The notes under the pieces are model-generated. The model saw only the letters and a program-made list of their open reading frames with translations. It was not told where the DNA came from and made no database searches. Below, piece after piece: positions 47,069 through 56,730 of a stretch of 64,000 bases of DNA. This DNA comes from Clavelina lepadiformis. Its lineage: Eukaryota > Chordata > Ascidiacea > Aplousobranchia > Clavelinidae. The stretch lies in NCBI RefSeq assembly GCF_947623445.1, contig NC_135243.1, forward strand, positions 18,360,479-18,424,478. Direction: 5' to 3'. Positions within the stretch are counted from its first letter, which is position 1. Each line of letters starts with the position of its first letter. The position numbers and the translations under genes are program-made.

Positions 47069-49594
47069 TTAATCTTGCACCAGTGCTAAAACATAATTTT
47101 CAACAATTTTGCGTACATTTCGGCGCTGCTGAAGCGCAAGATCATACACTCTAGAACCATACACAAAAATGGGCAATAATAGTGTTTTTACAATTAGCGA
47201 TTTTCCATCATACGTCGATCTAAATTTTGAGAAATTCGATACCTTCAAACGCATGCTACGCACCTTGTTTTCGAGCCAGTCAGTAATTGCCTGAGGTTTA
47301 CCATAAGGAACGTTCAAAACATTTATCGAATCGACCCAGGAAAGCGTGGGAAGCTGAGAGTTTTTGCTTTGCTTCCTACCTAGTTTCAAAGCCGTTACTT
47401 TACTGAAGTTCACTTTTATTCCCGTCGCTGTAAGGTATTCACCTAATACAAAAAAGGCTTGTGACACCGATTGTTCATCTTGGAGGACCAAGGTTGTATC
47501 ATCAGCGTATGCTATAGTTTTCACAACTTTACCGCCTGAAGCTGGTAGATGTAAACCTTGTATAGCTGTATTTTTGTTTAAAGCAATTATAACCGGCTCC
47601 ATTGCTAACAGGAACAAATACAAACTTAATGGATCTCCTTGTCGTAAACCGCGTTCGACGCGAAAATCTGCCCCTATGTGCCCATTGATCATTACACATG
47701 TCTGATTATTTATCAGCGTAGTTGTAATCATTTTCGTAAAAATTTCACCAACCCCGAATTTTTTCAGAATTTCAGCCAAGAATTCATGGTCGACGCAGTC
47801 AAAAGCTTTGTAGATGTCAAGAGATACAATGTATCCATCGGTGTTTCGATTTTTAATATATTCAATACAGTCTCTAAGCAGCGCTGTTCCATCGTTTATA
47901 TCTCTGCCACCCACAGCAAACTGCGTGTCATTGATAAGTTTTGGTACAAAGCTTTTCAATCGTAATGTCATCATTTTGCTAAATATCTTATAATCGACAT
48001 TCAGTAATGTTATCGGTCGATAATTTTTTATATCAGTCCGTTCGCCTTTCTTAAATATCAGAGTTATCAATCCCCGAGTCAACTCGGCGGGTGGTTGTGA
48101 TTCAGCAAAAAACTCTTTCGCTACTTCAATCAGCGTGTCGCCTACAAGGCTCCAGAACGTTTTGTAGAATTCTATGCTTAAGCCATCGAGCCCCGGTGTT
48201 TTACCATTTTTCATGGATTTAACGGCGAAAAGCATCTCGTCCTTAGTTACTTCTAGATCTAAGGTCTCTGTGGTGTCTCTATCTATTTTTTGTTCAATAT
48301 CCTGTAGGAACGCGCTTTGTCTCCGTTTGTCAAGTTTTTGTTTCGAGTATAAGGTTTTATAAAAATCAGTCGCAACGTCTAGTTTTTCTTTCGGCGTGTT
48401 TGCTTCAATGTTTTGATTTGTGCGCAGCGACTCGATGTAGGTCGCTCTATGATGTTCTTTCAGCTTGCGGTAGAAAAACTTTGTCGGGCGATCTCCGTAG
48501 TCAAGTTCATTTGCATGAGCAATTATTCTAATTTTCTTTCGTTGTTCTTTGTGGATAGTAATTAGTTCGGCTTTTGTTTTGCGAAACTCTGTCATGACTT
48601 TTTTGCCTTCATTTAAGTCTTGGCGCAACTCATTGAGGCTTGCGTTTAATTCGTGTTCTCGCTGATTCTTTTTTTGGTGAATTCGCTTCGAGTGTTTCTG
48701 CACCAGTTCTCTTATTCGGTACTTTGTATCAATCCACCAATCGAGTTTATTTTTGTAAAGAACTTGCAGACTTTTATAATCATGCCAGCTTTCTTTTAAT
48801 TCTTGAGTAAGGTCTTCATTTTCGTAAACGGTGACATTGTTTTTCCAGTAGCCATTGCCGTAGTTTCTGGAAATGTTTAATTTGATATCAACGTGAATCG
48901 CATCGTGATCACTTACAGCGCAAGGTTCGATGACATTATTAATGTGCGTGAGCTCGTCTGAACCGTAAAAGCGGTCCAGCCTTGAGTGCGCTTCGTTGCC
49001 ATGCCAAGTAAAATCTTTTCCGTTCGGTCGTGATAATCTATAGAGGTCTTTCAATCCGTAGGTTTCGCACAAATCCTTCAGGGACTTCGACTCATACCGT
49101 TTAACTTGGTGAGCCATAAATTTATTGCGATCCTTTAGTCGGTCGTCGACGCAGTTGAAATCCCCCGCCAGCAGTGTTGGTAATTTACTGTGCACATAAG
49201 GATATATGCCGTCATAAAACCGATCTTGCGTGTTGCATTCGTTGCCACTTCCGCGTACTGGTGCGTAAACGTTTACAATGTGCATACTTTCGCCAAAAAC
49301 ACTAATATCCGCGGCTAATACTCTCCCAAAGTTGTCAAAATTTACGCTTTTAACCTCTATATGCTTGTTATTTATTAGTATAGCCAGGCCTCTTGATTGC
49401 GTGTTTCCTGAATTCCACAGCGCACGCTTACCCCATTCTTTTGTCCACTGTATTTCGTCCCCCGGGCTAGAGTGCGTTTCTTGTAACAAGGCAACGTCAA
49501 CGTTTTTGGTGCGTAGCAAGTCATAAACGAAGGCGCGTTTGTCTTGCTTTCGCAATCCATTACAATTAAGACTGAGAATACGTAGAAGAAACAT
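47069..49594 (-). CDS. LINE ORF2: EEP endonuclease and RT, copy 2
   Basis: This 841-residue protein has the same domains and catalytic residues as copy 1: QETH, GDFN and SDH of the endonuclease, then SLDIYKAFD, RQGDPLS and YADD of the reverse transcriptase. It differs at residue 9 (L for V), 136 (S for C) and 220 (N for H). SLNCNG at residues 8-13 is closer to the usual L1-group form (S-x-N-x-x-G). There are no internal stops. It lies 57 nt after ORF1, as in copy 1. Confidence 0.93.
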   Translation of the reverse strand: MFLLRILSLNCNGLRKQDKRAFVYDLLRTKNVDVALLQETHSSPGDEIQWTKEWGKRALWNSGNTQSRGLAILINNKHIEVKSVNFDNFGRVLAADISVFGESMHIVNVYAPVRGSGNECNTQDRFYDGIYPYVHSKLPTLLAGDFNCVDDRLKDRNKFMAHQVKRYESKSLKDLCETYGLKDLYRLSRPNGKDFTWHGNEAHSRLDRFYGSDELTHINNVIEPCAVSDHDAIHVDIKLNISRNYGNGYWKNNVTVYENEDLTQELKESWHDYKSLQVLYKNKLDWWIDTKYRIRELVQKHSKRIHQKKNQREHELNASLNELRQDLNEGKKVMTEFRKTKAELITIHKEQRKKIRIIAHANELDYGDRPTKFFYRKLKEHHRATYIESLRTNQNIEANTPKEKLDVATDFYKTLYSKQKLDKRRQSAFLQDIEQKIDRDTTETLDLEVTKDEMLFAVKSMKNGKTPGLDGLSIEFYKTFWSLVGDTLIEVAKEFFAESQPPAELTRGLITLIFKKGERTDIKNYRPITLLNVDYKIFSKMMTLRLKSFVPKLINDTQFAVGGRDINDGTALLRDCIEYIKNRNTDGYIVSLDIYKAFDCVDHEFLAEILKKFGVGEIFTKMITTTLINNQTCVMINGHIGADFRVERGLRQGDPLSLYLFLLAMEPVIIALNKNTAIQGLHLPASGGKVVKTIAYADDTTLVLQDEQSVSQAFFVLGEYLTATGIKVNFSKVTALKLGRKQSKNSQLPTLSWVDSINVLNVPYGKPQAITDWLENKVRSMRLKVSNFSKFRSTYDGKSLIVKTLLLPIFVYGSRVYDLALQQRRNVRKIVENYVLALVQD

Positions 49595-49651
49595 AATAAC
49601 CGATAACGTAAGGTATCTAAAACCGGAAAAAACGAATACAATAATTACTAG

Positions 49652-51109
49652 TTAAATATAATCTTTAATCCCTTCAATACTCTCACATGTGTATTTATAT
49701 CCACAATTACAAAAGTATGATTGAGAGGGGCTTATGGCCTTACAAACCACCTCTTCACAGTCACAATGTATAACACACAAATTGCATTCTGTGTTCACAC
49801 ATTTGCCTTGTGTTCTAATAGGGGGTATTAGGTTGTAGCTCTTACATAAACACTCACACAATGAAGCATTACAGGTTGCACATTCAACAAAGTTCTCACC
49901 ATACTCTGATACATGAGTGTGTGCTTTACAGCAAGATAGGTATTTTAATTCACTTTGACACACATCACAAGGAAAGTCATGCATGTTTCCTTCTGGAATT
50001 ATCTGTTTAATTCTGTCATTACAGGTATTTATTACTATATAATCTTCAGGGCATTTACTACATTTCCATTTCCTGCACTCATCCAAGATATGTTCTTCAT
50101 TGTTACATGTTAGACATTTGACTATGTATGTATTATCATTATGGCTAACCTTTGTGCAAGGCTCCTCAGATGCCTCATCTGGAGAGGGTCTTTTCCTGTC
50201 ACTCCTCCTCTCAGTATTCGTTTCTATTGAGTTGTCTTCATTCATATGTACTTCTGTTAGATTGTTTTCTGTCATGTCAAACCAGTCCCTAGGTTGTTCT
50301 TCCCCTTTCTTTGTGGTTGCTGTATCAGGTTCATTGCTGTCATTGTTCTTTCCATCTTCAGTATTGTCCTTGTTTGTGTTCATTATAGAATTTTCATGGT
50401 TTTCTTCATTGTGAGTGTGGCCAGGTGATTGGTGTCTAGTGAGAGGGTTTCTATAATAATCCATACCTCTTCTGGGGTTTGGCTGATTGTTCTCTTCCAG
50501 TGGGGGGTATTCAGAGTTATTTTTGGCAGGACAGTTGATGTGTTTGTGTCCTGGTTTGTTGCAGTACTGGCATGTTGCCAACTGTCCATGGTATTTGACT
50601 AGTAGTTCTTCCCCAAGAATATTTAAATAGCTTGGTATTGGTGTTTGATCCAGTTCATCTTTAGCCATTTCCATAATATAAACACCACTGAACAAAGCCT
50701 TTGCATCTTTTTTTGGGAAACATTTAATGATTTTACCATGATTTTCTTCTAAGAATGATTTCAAGGCTTCAATAGGAAATGGTGTAGGAATCCAAGATAT
50801 ATGAACATATACCTTATCCGTTTCATACAGCTTTAGGTACCGAATTTCTTCAAGATTAAGAAGTTTTTTATGTAAATCCAGAACATGCTCTCTCGACTTG
50901 CAGGTAATATCGATATTGCCACCTTTCTTCTCCACTAGGCCAACGAGTAATTTTAAAGAAAAGTTAATCTTTTCAAAAATTTTCCAAAGGTCTTCCCTTT
51001 TGGTACCATAAGATACTCTAAACGTTAGGCAATTTGGCCTTGCATACTCCATAGGTCTTAACTTCTTCTTAACTTTGTCCGAATAAGAAACGGGTTTACT
51101 TTCTGCCAT
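49652..51109 (-). CDS. LINE ORF1: RRM-like, CCHC and Cys-rich protein, copy 2
   Basis: This 485-residue protein has the same architecture as copy 1: RRM-like regions to about 175, CCHC knuckle at C180-C193, polar linker, and a cysteine-rich C-terminus from 332. It differs by K14 (M in copy 1), S51 (F) and T97 (P). A run of eight T on the element strand near codon 51 in copy 1 is interrupted here, so the two copies differ in a possible Pol III stop signal. Confidence 0.9.
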   Translation of the reverse strand: MAESKPVSYSDKVKKKLRPMEYARPNCLTFRVSYGTKREDLWKIFEKINFSLKLLVGLVEKKGGNIDITCKSREHVLDLHKKLLNLEEIRYLKLYETDKVYVHISWIPTPFPIEALKSFLEENHGKIIKCFPKKDAKALFSGVYIMEMAKDELDQTPIPSYLNILGEELLVKYHGQLATCQYCNKPGHKHINCPAKNNSEYPPLEENNQPNPRRGMDYYRNPLTRHQSPGHTHNEENHENSIMNTNKDNTEDGKNNDSNEPDTATTKKGEEQPRDWFDMTENNLTEVHMNEDNSIETNTERRSDRKRPSPDEASEEPCTKVSHNDNTYIVKCLTCNNEEHILDECRKWKCSKCPEDYIVINTCNDRIKQIIPEGNMHDFPCDVCQSELKYLSCCKAHTHVSEYGENFVECATCNASLCECLCKSYNLIPPIRTQGKCVNTECNLCVIHCDCEEVVCKAISPSQSYFCNCGYKYTCESIEGIKDYI

Positions 51110-51205
51110 AACTTTCGATCATTCAGAGCACTCAAGTGCAAATATTTAACAATATAAGCCGGCGAAATGGGTGGCTAACACAAAATATTCAACCAGATTT
51201 CCAGA
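51110..51205 (-). promoter_or_regulatory. LINE 5' UTR (copy 2)
   Basis: These 96 bases include two junction bases that differ from copy 1. The TTTT about 20 nt inside the element is kept (51182-51185). Confidence 0.55.
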
Positions 51206-51238
51206 AGGTTGCTTAACTTCCGAGATCGAACGAGATCC
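51206..51238 (-). pseudogene. 5S rRNA fragment (nt 30-62) 5' of LINE copy 2
   Basis: These 33 bases match 5S nt 30-62 and join the tRNA-Trp part at exactly the same base as at copy 1. The first 15 (51206-51220) are the second copy of the target duplication. The B-box-like CGTTCGATCTC is at 51222-51232. Confidence 0.88.
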
Positions 51239-51285
51239 AACCTTCTAATCTGGAGTCAGACGCGCTACCGTTGCGCCACGGAGTC
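51239..51285 (-). pseudogene. tRNA-Trp(CCA) 5' part (47 nt) fused to 5S, copy 2
   Basis: This matches animal tRNA-Trp from G1 through the variable loop, with anticodon loop CTCCAGA (CCA). The T arm and 3' acceptor strand are replaced by 5S sequence. It differs from copy 1 by one base, in the anticodon. The A box TGGCGCAACGG lies at 51268-51278. Confidence 0.88.
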
Positions 51286-51302
51286 CTGGATACATCACTT
51301 TC
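51286..51302 (-). other. tRNA-Trp leader and filler at array 3 junction
   Basis: The 14-nt leader AGTGATGTATCCAG (51286-51299) is the same as at copy 1. Three further bases link it to 5S spacer sequence; together with the flank they make a direct repeat actttca-actttca (51297-51310), which suggests end joining with local copying. Confidence 0.6.
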
Positions 51303-51334
51303 AACTTTCATTGAAATATACAGCATGACTAAAA

Positions 51335-51453
51335 TGCTTACAACACCCGGTATTCCCAGGCGGTCACCCATCCAAGTACTAACCGGGCCCGAGGTTGCTT
51401 AACTTCCGAGATCGAACGAGATCGGGTCTACTCAACCTGGTATGGTCGTAGGC
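51335..51453 (-). rRNA. 5S rRNA gene, consensus-like copy
   Basis: This is a full 119-nt gene close to the window consensus: GCCTACGACCATACCAGG at the 5' end, box A, IE and box C intact, and GGGTGTTGTAAGC at the 3' end, followed by TTTT. It is a good representative of a probably functional copy and the gene next to the LINE copy 2 junction. Confidence 0.95.
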
Positions 51454-51829
51454 GATTTCAAAAGAAAGAAAATGGCCTTTTCAATTATAATTCGATTGCA
51501 TAGGAAATTCAAAAACGCAAACAATTGCTATAAATTTCATTGAAGTATACAGCATGACTAAAATGCTTACAACACCCGGTATTCCCAGGCGGTCACCCAT
51601 CCAAGTACTAACCGGACCCGAGGTTGCTTAACTTCCGAGATCGAACGATATCGGGTCTACTCAAACTGGTATGGTCGTAGGCGATTTCAAAAGAAAGAAA
51701 ATGGCCTTTTCAATTATAATTCGATTGCATAGGAAATTCAAAATGGCAAACAGTTGCTATAAATTTCATTGAAATATACAGCATGACTAAAATGCTTACA
51801 ACACCCGGTATTCCCAGGCGATCACCCAT

Positions 51830-53203
51830 CCAAGTACTAACCGGGCCCGAGGTTGCTTAACTTCCGAGATCGAACGAGATCGGGTCTACTCAACCTGGTA
51901 TGGTCGTAGGCGATTTCAAAGGAAAGGAAATGGCCTTTTCAATTATAATTCGATTGCATAGGAAATTCAAAAACGCAAATAAATGCTATAAATTTCATTG
52001 AAGTATACAGCATGACTAAAATGCTTACAACACCAGGTATTCCCAGGCGGTCACCCATCCAAGTACTAACCGGGCCCGAGGTTGCTTAACTTCCGAGATC
52101 GAACGAGATCGGGTCTACTCAACCTGGTATGGTTTTAGGCGGTTTCAAAAGAAAGAAAATGGCCTTTTCAATTATAATTCGATTGCATAGGTAATTCAAA
52201 AACGCAAACAGTTGCAATAAATTTAATTGAAATATACAGCATGACTAAAATGCTTACAACACCCGGTATTCCCAGGCGGTCACCCATCCAAGTACTAACC
52301 GGGCCCGAGGTTGCTTAACATCCGAGATCGAACGAGATCGGGTCTACTTAACCTGGTATGGTCGTAGGCGTTTTCAAAAGAAAGAAAATGGCCTTTTCAA
52401 TTATAATTCGATTGCATAGGAAATTCAAAAACGCAAACAGTTGCTATAAATTTCATTGAAATATACAGCATGACTAAAATGCTTACAACACCCGGTATTC
52501 CCAGGCGGTCACCCATCCAAGTACTAACCGGGCCCGAGGTTGCTTAACTTCCGAGATCGAACGAGATCGGGTCTACTCAACCTGGTATGGTCGTAGGCGA
52601 TTTCAAAGGAAAGGAAATGGCCTTTTCAATTATAATTCGATTGCATAGGAAATTCAAAAACGCAAATAATTGCTATAAATTTCATTGAAGTATACAGCAT
52701 GACTAAAATGCTTACAACACCAGGTATTCCCAGGCGGTCACCCATCCAAGTACTAACCGGGCCCGAGGTTGCTTAACTTCCGAGATCGAACGAGATCGGG
52801 TCTACTCAACCTGGTATGGTTTTAGGCGGTTTCAAAAGAAAGAAAATGGCCTTTTCAATTATAATTCGATTGCATAGGTAATTCAAAAACGCAAACAGTT
52901 GCAATAAATTTAATTGAAATATACAGCATGACTAAAATGCTTACAACACCCGGTATTCCCAGGCGGTCACCCATCCAAGTACTAACCGGGCCCGAGGTTG
53001 CTTAACATCCGAGATCGAACGAGATCGGGTCTACTTAACCTGGTATGGTCGTAGGCGTTTTCAAAAGAAAGAAAATGGCCTTTTCAATTATAATTCGATT
53101 GCATAGGAAATTCAAAAACGCAAACAGTTGCTAGAAATTTGATTGAAATATACAGCATGACTAAAATGCTTACAACACCCGGTATTCCCAGGCGGTCACC
53201 CAT
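51830..53203. repeat. Tandem duplication of a 3-unit (687 bp) block
   Basis: Markers tcaaaggaaaggaaatgg (about 51916 and 52603), caccaggtattcc, ggttttaggcgg and taacatccgag recur in order at a shift of 687 bp (3 x 229). The end points are approximate. Confidence 0.78.
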
Positions 53204-54082
53204 CCAAGTACTAACCGGGCCCGAGGTTGCTTAACTTCCGAGATCGAACGAGATCGGGTCTACTCAACCTGGTATGGTCGTAGGCGATTTCAAAAGAAAG
53301 AAAATGGCCTTTTCAATTATAATTCGATTGCATAGGAAATTCAAAAACGCAAACAGTTGCTATAAATTTCATTCAAATATACAGCATGACTAAAATGCTT
53401 TCATTACCCGGTATTCCCAGGCGGTCACCCATCCAAGTACTAACCGGGCCCGAGGTTGCTTAACTTCCGAGATCGAACGAGATCGGGTCTACTCAACCTG
53501 GTATGGTCGTAGGCGATTTCAAAAGAAAGAAAATGGCCTTTTCTATTATAATTCGATTGCATAGGAAATTCAAAAACGCAACCAGTTGCTATAAATTTAA
53601 TTTAAATATACAGCATGACTAAAATGCTTACAACACCCGGTATTCCCAGGCGGTCACCCATCCAAGTTCTAACCGTGCCCGAGGTTGCTTAACTTCCGAG
53701 ATCGAACGAGATCGGGTCTACTCAACCTGGTATGGTCGTAGGCGATTTCAAAAGAAAGAAAATGGCCTTTTTAATTATAATTCGATTGCATAGGAAATTC
53801 AAAAACGCAAACAGTTTCTATAACTTTCATTGAAATATACAGCATGACTAAAATGCTTACAACACCCGGTGATCCCAGGCGGTCACCCATCCAAGTACTA
53901 ACCGGGCCCGAGGTTGCTTAACTTTCGAGATCGAACGAGATCGGGTCTACTCAACCTGGTATGGTCGTAGGCAATTTCAAAAGAAAGAAAATGGCCGTTT
54001 CAATTATAATTCGATTGCATAGGAAATTCAAAAACGCAAACAATTGCTATAAATTTCATTGAAGTATACAGCAAGACTAAAA

Positions 54083-54206
54083 TGCTTACAACACCCAGTA
54101 AGTTATTCCCAGGCGGTCACCCATCCAAGTACTAACCGGGCCCGAGGTTGCTTAACTTCCGAGATCGAACGAGATCGGGTCTACTCAACCTGGTTCGGTC
54201 GTAGGC
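54083..54206 (-). pseudogene. 5S rRNA variant with 5-nt insertion
   Basis: This copy is 124 nt because five bases are added in the GGGAATAC region (plus strand cagtaagttattcccagg), about nt 103. It also has TCGG for TATGG on the plus strand near the 5' end. The change would disturb helix IV/V; box C is intact. It is probably a pseudogene. Confidence 0.7.
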
Positions 54207-56606
54207 GATTTCAAAAGAAAGAAAATGGCCTTTTCAATTATAATTCGATTGCATAGGAAATTCAAAATGGCAAACAATTGCTATAAATTTCATTGAAATA
54301 TACAGCATGACTAAAATGCTTACAACACCCGGTATTCCCAGGCGGTCACCCATCCAAGTACTAACCGGGCCCGAGGTTGCTTAACTTCCGAGATCGAACG
54401 AGATCGGGTCTACTCAACCTGGTATGGTCTTAAGCGGTTTCAAAAGAAAGAAAATGGCCTTTTCAATTATAATTCGATTGCATAGGAAATTCAAAAACGC
54501 AAACAGTTGCTATAAATTTCTTTCAAATATACAGCATGACTAAAATGCTTACAACACCCGGTATTCCCAGGCGGTCACCCATCCAAGTACTAACCGGGCC
54601 CGAGGTTGCTTAACTTCCGAGATCGAACGAGATCGGGTCTACTCAACCTGGTATGGTCGTAGGCGATTTCAAAAGAAAGAAATCGGCCTTTTCATATATA
54701 ATTCGATTGCATAGGAAATTCAAAAACGCAAACAATTGCTATAAATTTCATTGAAGTATACAGCATGACTAAAATGCTTACAACACCCAGTATTCCCAGG
54801 CGGTCACCCATCCAAGTACTAACCGGGCACGAGGTTGCTTAACTTCCGAGATCGAACGAGATCGGGTCTACTCAACCTGGTATGGTCGTAGGCGATTTCA
54901 AAAGAAAGAAAATGGCCTTTTCAATTATAATTCGATTGCATAGGAAATTCAAAAACGCAAACAATTGTTATAACTTTCATTGAAGTATACAGCATGACTA
55001 AAATGCTTACAACACCCGGTATTCCCAGGCGGTCACCCATCCAAGTACTAACCGGGCCCGAGGCTGCTTAACTTCCGAGATCGAACGAGATCGGGTCTAC
55101 TCAACCTGGTATGGTCGTAGGCGATTTCAAAAGAAAGAAAATGGCTTTTTCAATTATAATTCGATTGCATAGGAAATTCAAAAACGCAAACAATTGCTAT
55201 AAATTTCATTGAAGTATACAGCATGACTAAAATGCTTACAACACCCGGTATTCCCAGGCGGTCACCCATCCAAGTACTAACCGGGCCCGAGGTTGCTTAA
55301 CTTCCGAGATCGAACGAGATCGGGTCTACTCAACCTGGTATGGTCGTAGGCGATTTCAAAAGAAAGAAAATGGCCTTTTCAATTATAATTCGATTGCATA
55401 GGAAATTCAAAAACGCAAACAGTTGTTATAAATTTCATTGAAATATACAGCATGACTAAAATGCTTACAACACCCGGTATTCCCAGGCGGTCACCCATCC
55501 AAGTACTAACCGGGCCCGAGGTTGCTTAACTTCCGAGATCGAACGAGATCGGGTCTACTCAACCTGGTATGGTCGTAGGCGATTTCAAAAGAAAGAAAAT
55601 GGCCTTTTCAATTATAATTCGATTGCATAGGAAATTGAAAATGGCAAACAATTGCTATAAATTTCATTGAAATATACAGCATGACTAAAATGCTTACAAC
55701 ACCCGGTATTCCCAGGCGGTCACCCATCCAAGTACTAACCGGGCCCGAGGTTGCTTAACTTCCGATATCGAACGAGATCGGGTCTACTCAACCTGGTATG
55801 GTCGTAGGCGATTTCAAAAGAAAGAAAATGGCCTTTTCAATTATAATTCGATTGCATAGGAAATTCAAAAACGCAAACAGTTGCTATAAATTTCATTGAA
55901 ATATACAGCATGACTAAAATGCTTACAACACCCGGTATTCCCAGGCGGTCACCCATCCAAGTACTAACCGGGCCCGAGGTTGCTTAACTTCCGAGATCGA
56001 ACGAGATCGGGTCTACTCAACCTGGTATGGTCGTAGGCGATTTCAAAAGAAAGAAAATGGCCTTTTCTATTATAATTCGATTGCATAGGAAATTCAAAAA
56101 CGCAACCAGTTGCTATAAATTTAATTTAAATATACAGCATGACTAAAATGCTTACAACACCCGGTATTCCCAGGCGGTCACCCATCCAAGTTCTAACCGT
56201 GCCCGAGGTTGCTTAACTTCCGAGATCGAACGAGATCGGGTCTACTCAACCTGGTATGGTCGTAGGCGATTTCAAAAGAAAGAAAACGGCCTTTTCAATT
56301 AAAATTCGATTGCATAGGAAATTCAAAAACGCAAACAGTTGCTATAAATTTCATTGAAATTTACAGCATGACTAAAATGCTTACAACACCCGGTGATCCC
56401 AGGCGGTCACCCATCCAAGTACTAACCGGGCCCGAGGTTGCTTAACTTTCGAGATCGAACGAGATCGGGTCTACTCAACCTGGTATGGTCGTAGGCAATT
56501 TCAAAAGAAAGAAAATGGCCGTTTCAATTATAATTCGATTGCATAGGAAATTCAAAAACGCAAACAATTGCTATAAATTTCATTGAAGTATACAGCAAGA
56601 CTAAAA

Positions 56607-56730
56607 TGCTTACAACACCCAGTAAGTTATTCCCAGGCGGTCACCCATCCAAGTACTAACCGGGCCCGAGGTTGCTTAACTTCCGAGATCGAACGAGATC
56701 GGGTCTACTCAACCTGGTTCGGTCGTAGGC
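56607..56730 (-). pseudogene. 5S rRNA variant with 5-nt insertion (second copy)
   Basis: This is the same 124-nt variant as at 54083, at a shift of 2524 bp, sharing the other marker changes. It was made by block duplication. Confidence 0.7.

Larger units (their letters stand above)
46006..51205 (-). mobile_element. LINE copy 2, Tx1-clade, 5S-specific (Mutsu-like)
   Basis: This is a second full-length LINE, 16389 bp from copy 1, with the same parts, no length difference and the same insertion base in the 5S gene. I counted 12 substitutions against copy 1, all in the 5' 2.3 kb (about 48937-51203); the remaining 2.9 kb including the 27-base tail looks identical. It carries the same ORF2 interruption. 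The 5' junction bases differ (TTC before TGGAAATC on the element strand, against TCG at copy 1). Either both came from one chimeric source or one is a copy of the other reshaped by recombination. Confidence 0.9.

Noticed and set aside
54059-54256. 65-residue open frames at 54059 and 56583
   Set aside because: They arise from the 5-nt insertion in a 5S gene and its duplicate; they are readings of rRNA antisense and spacer.
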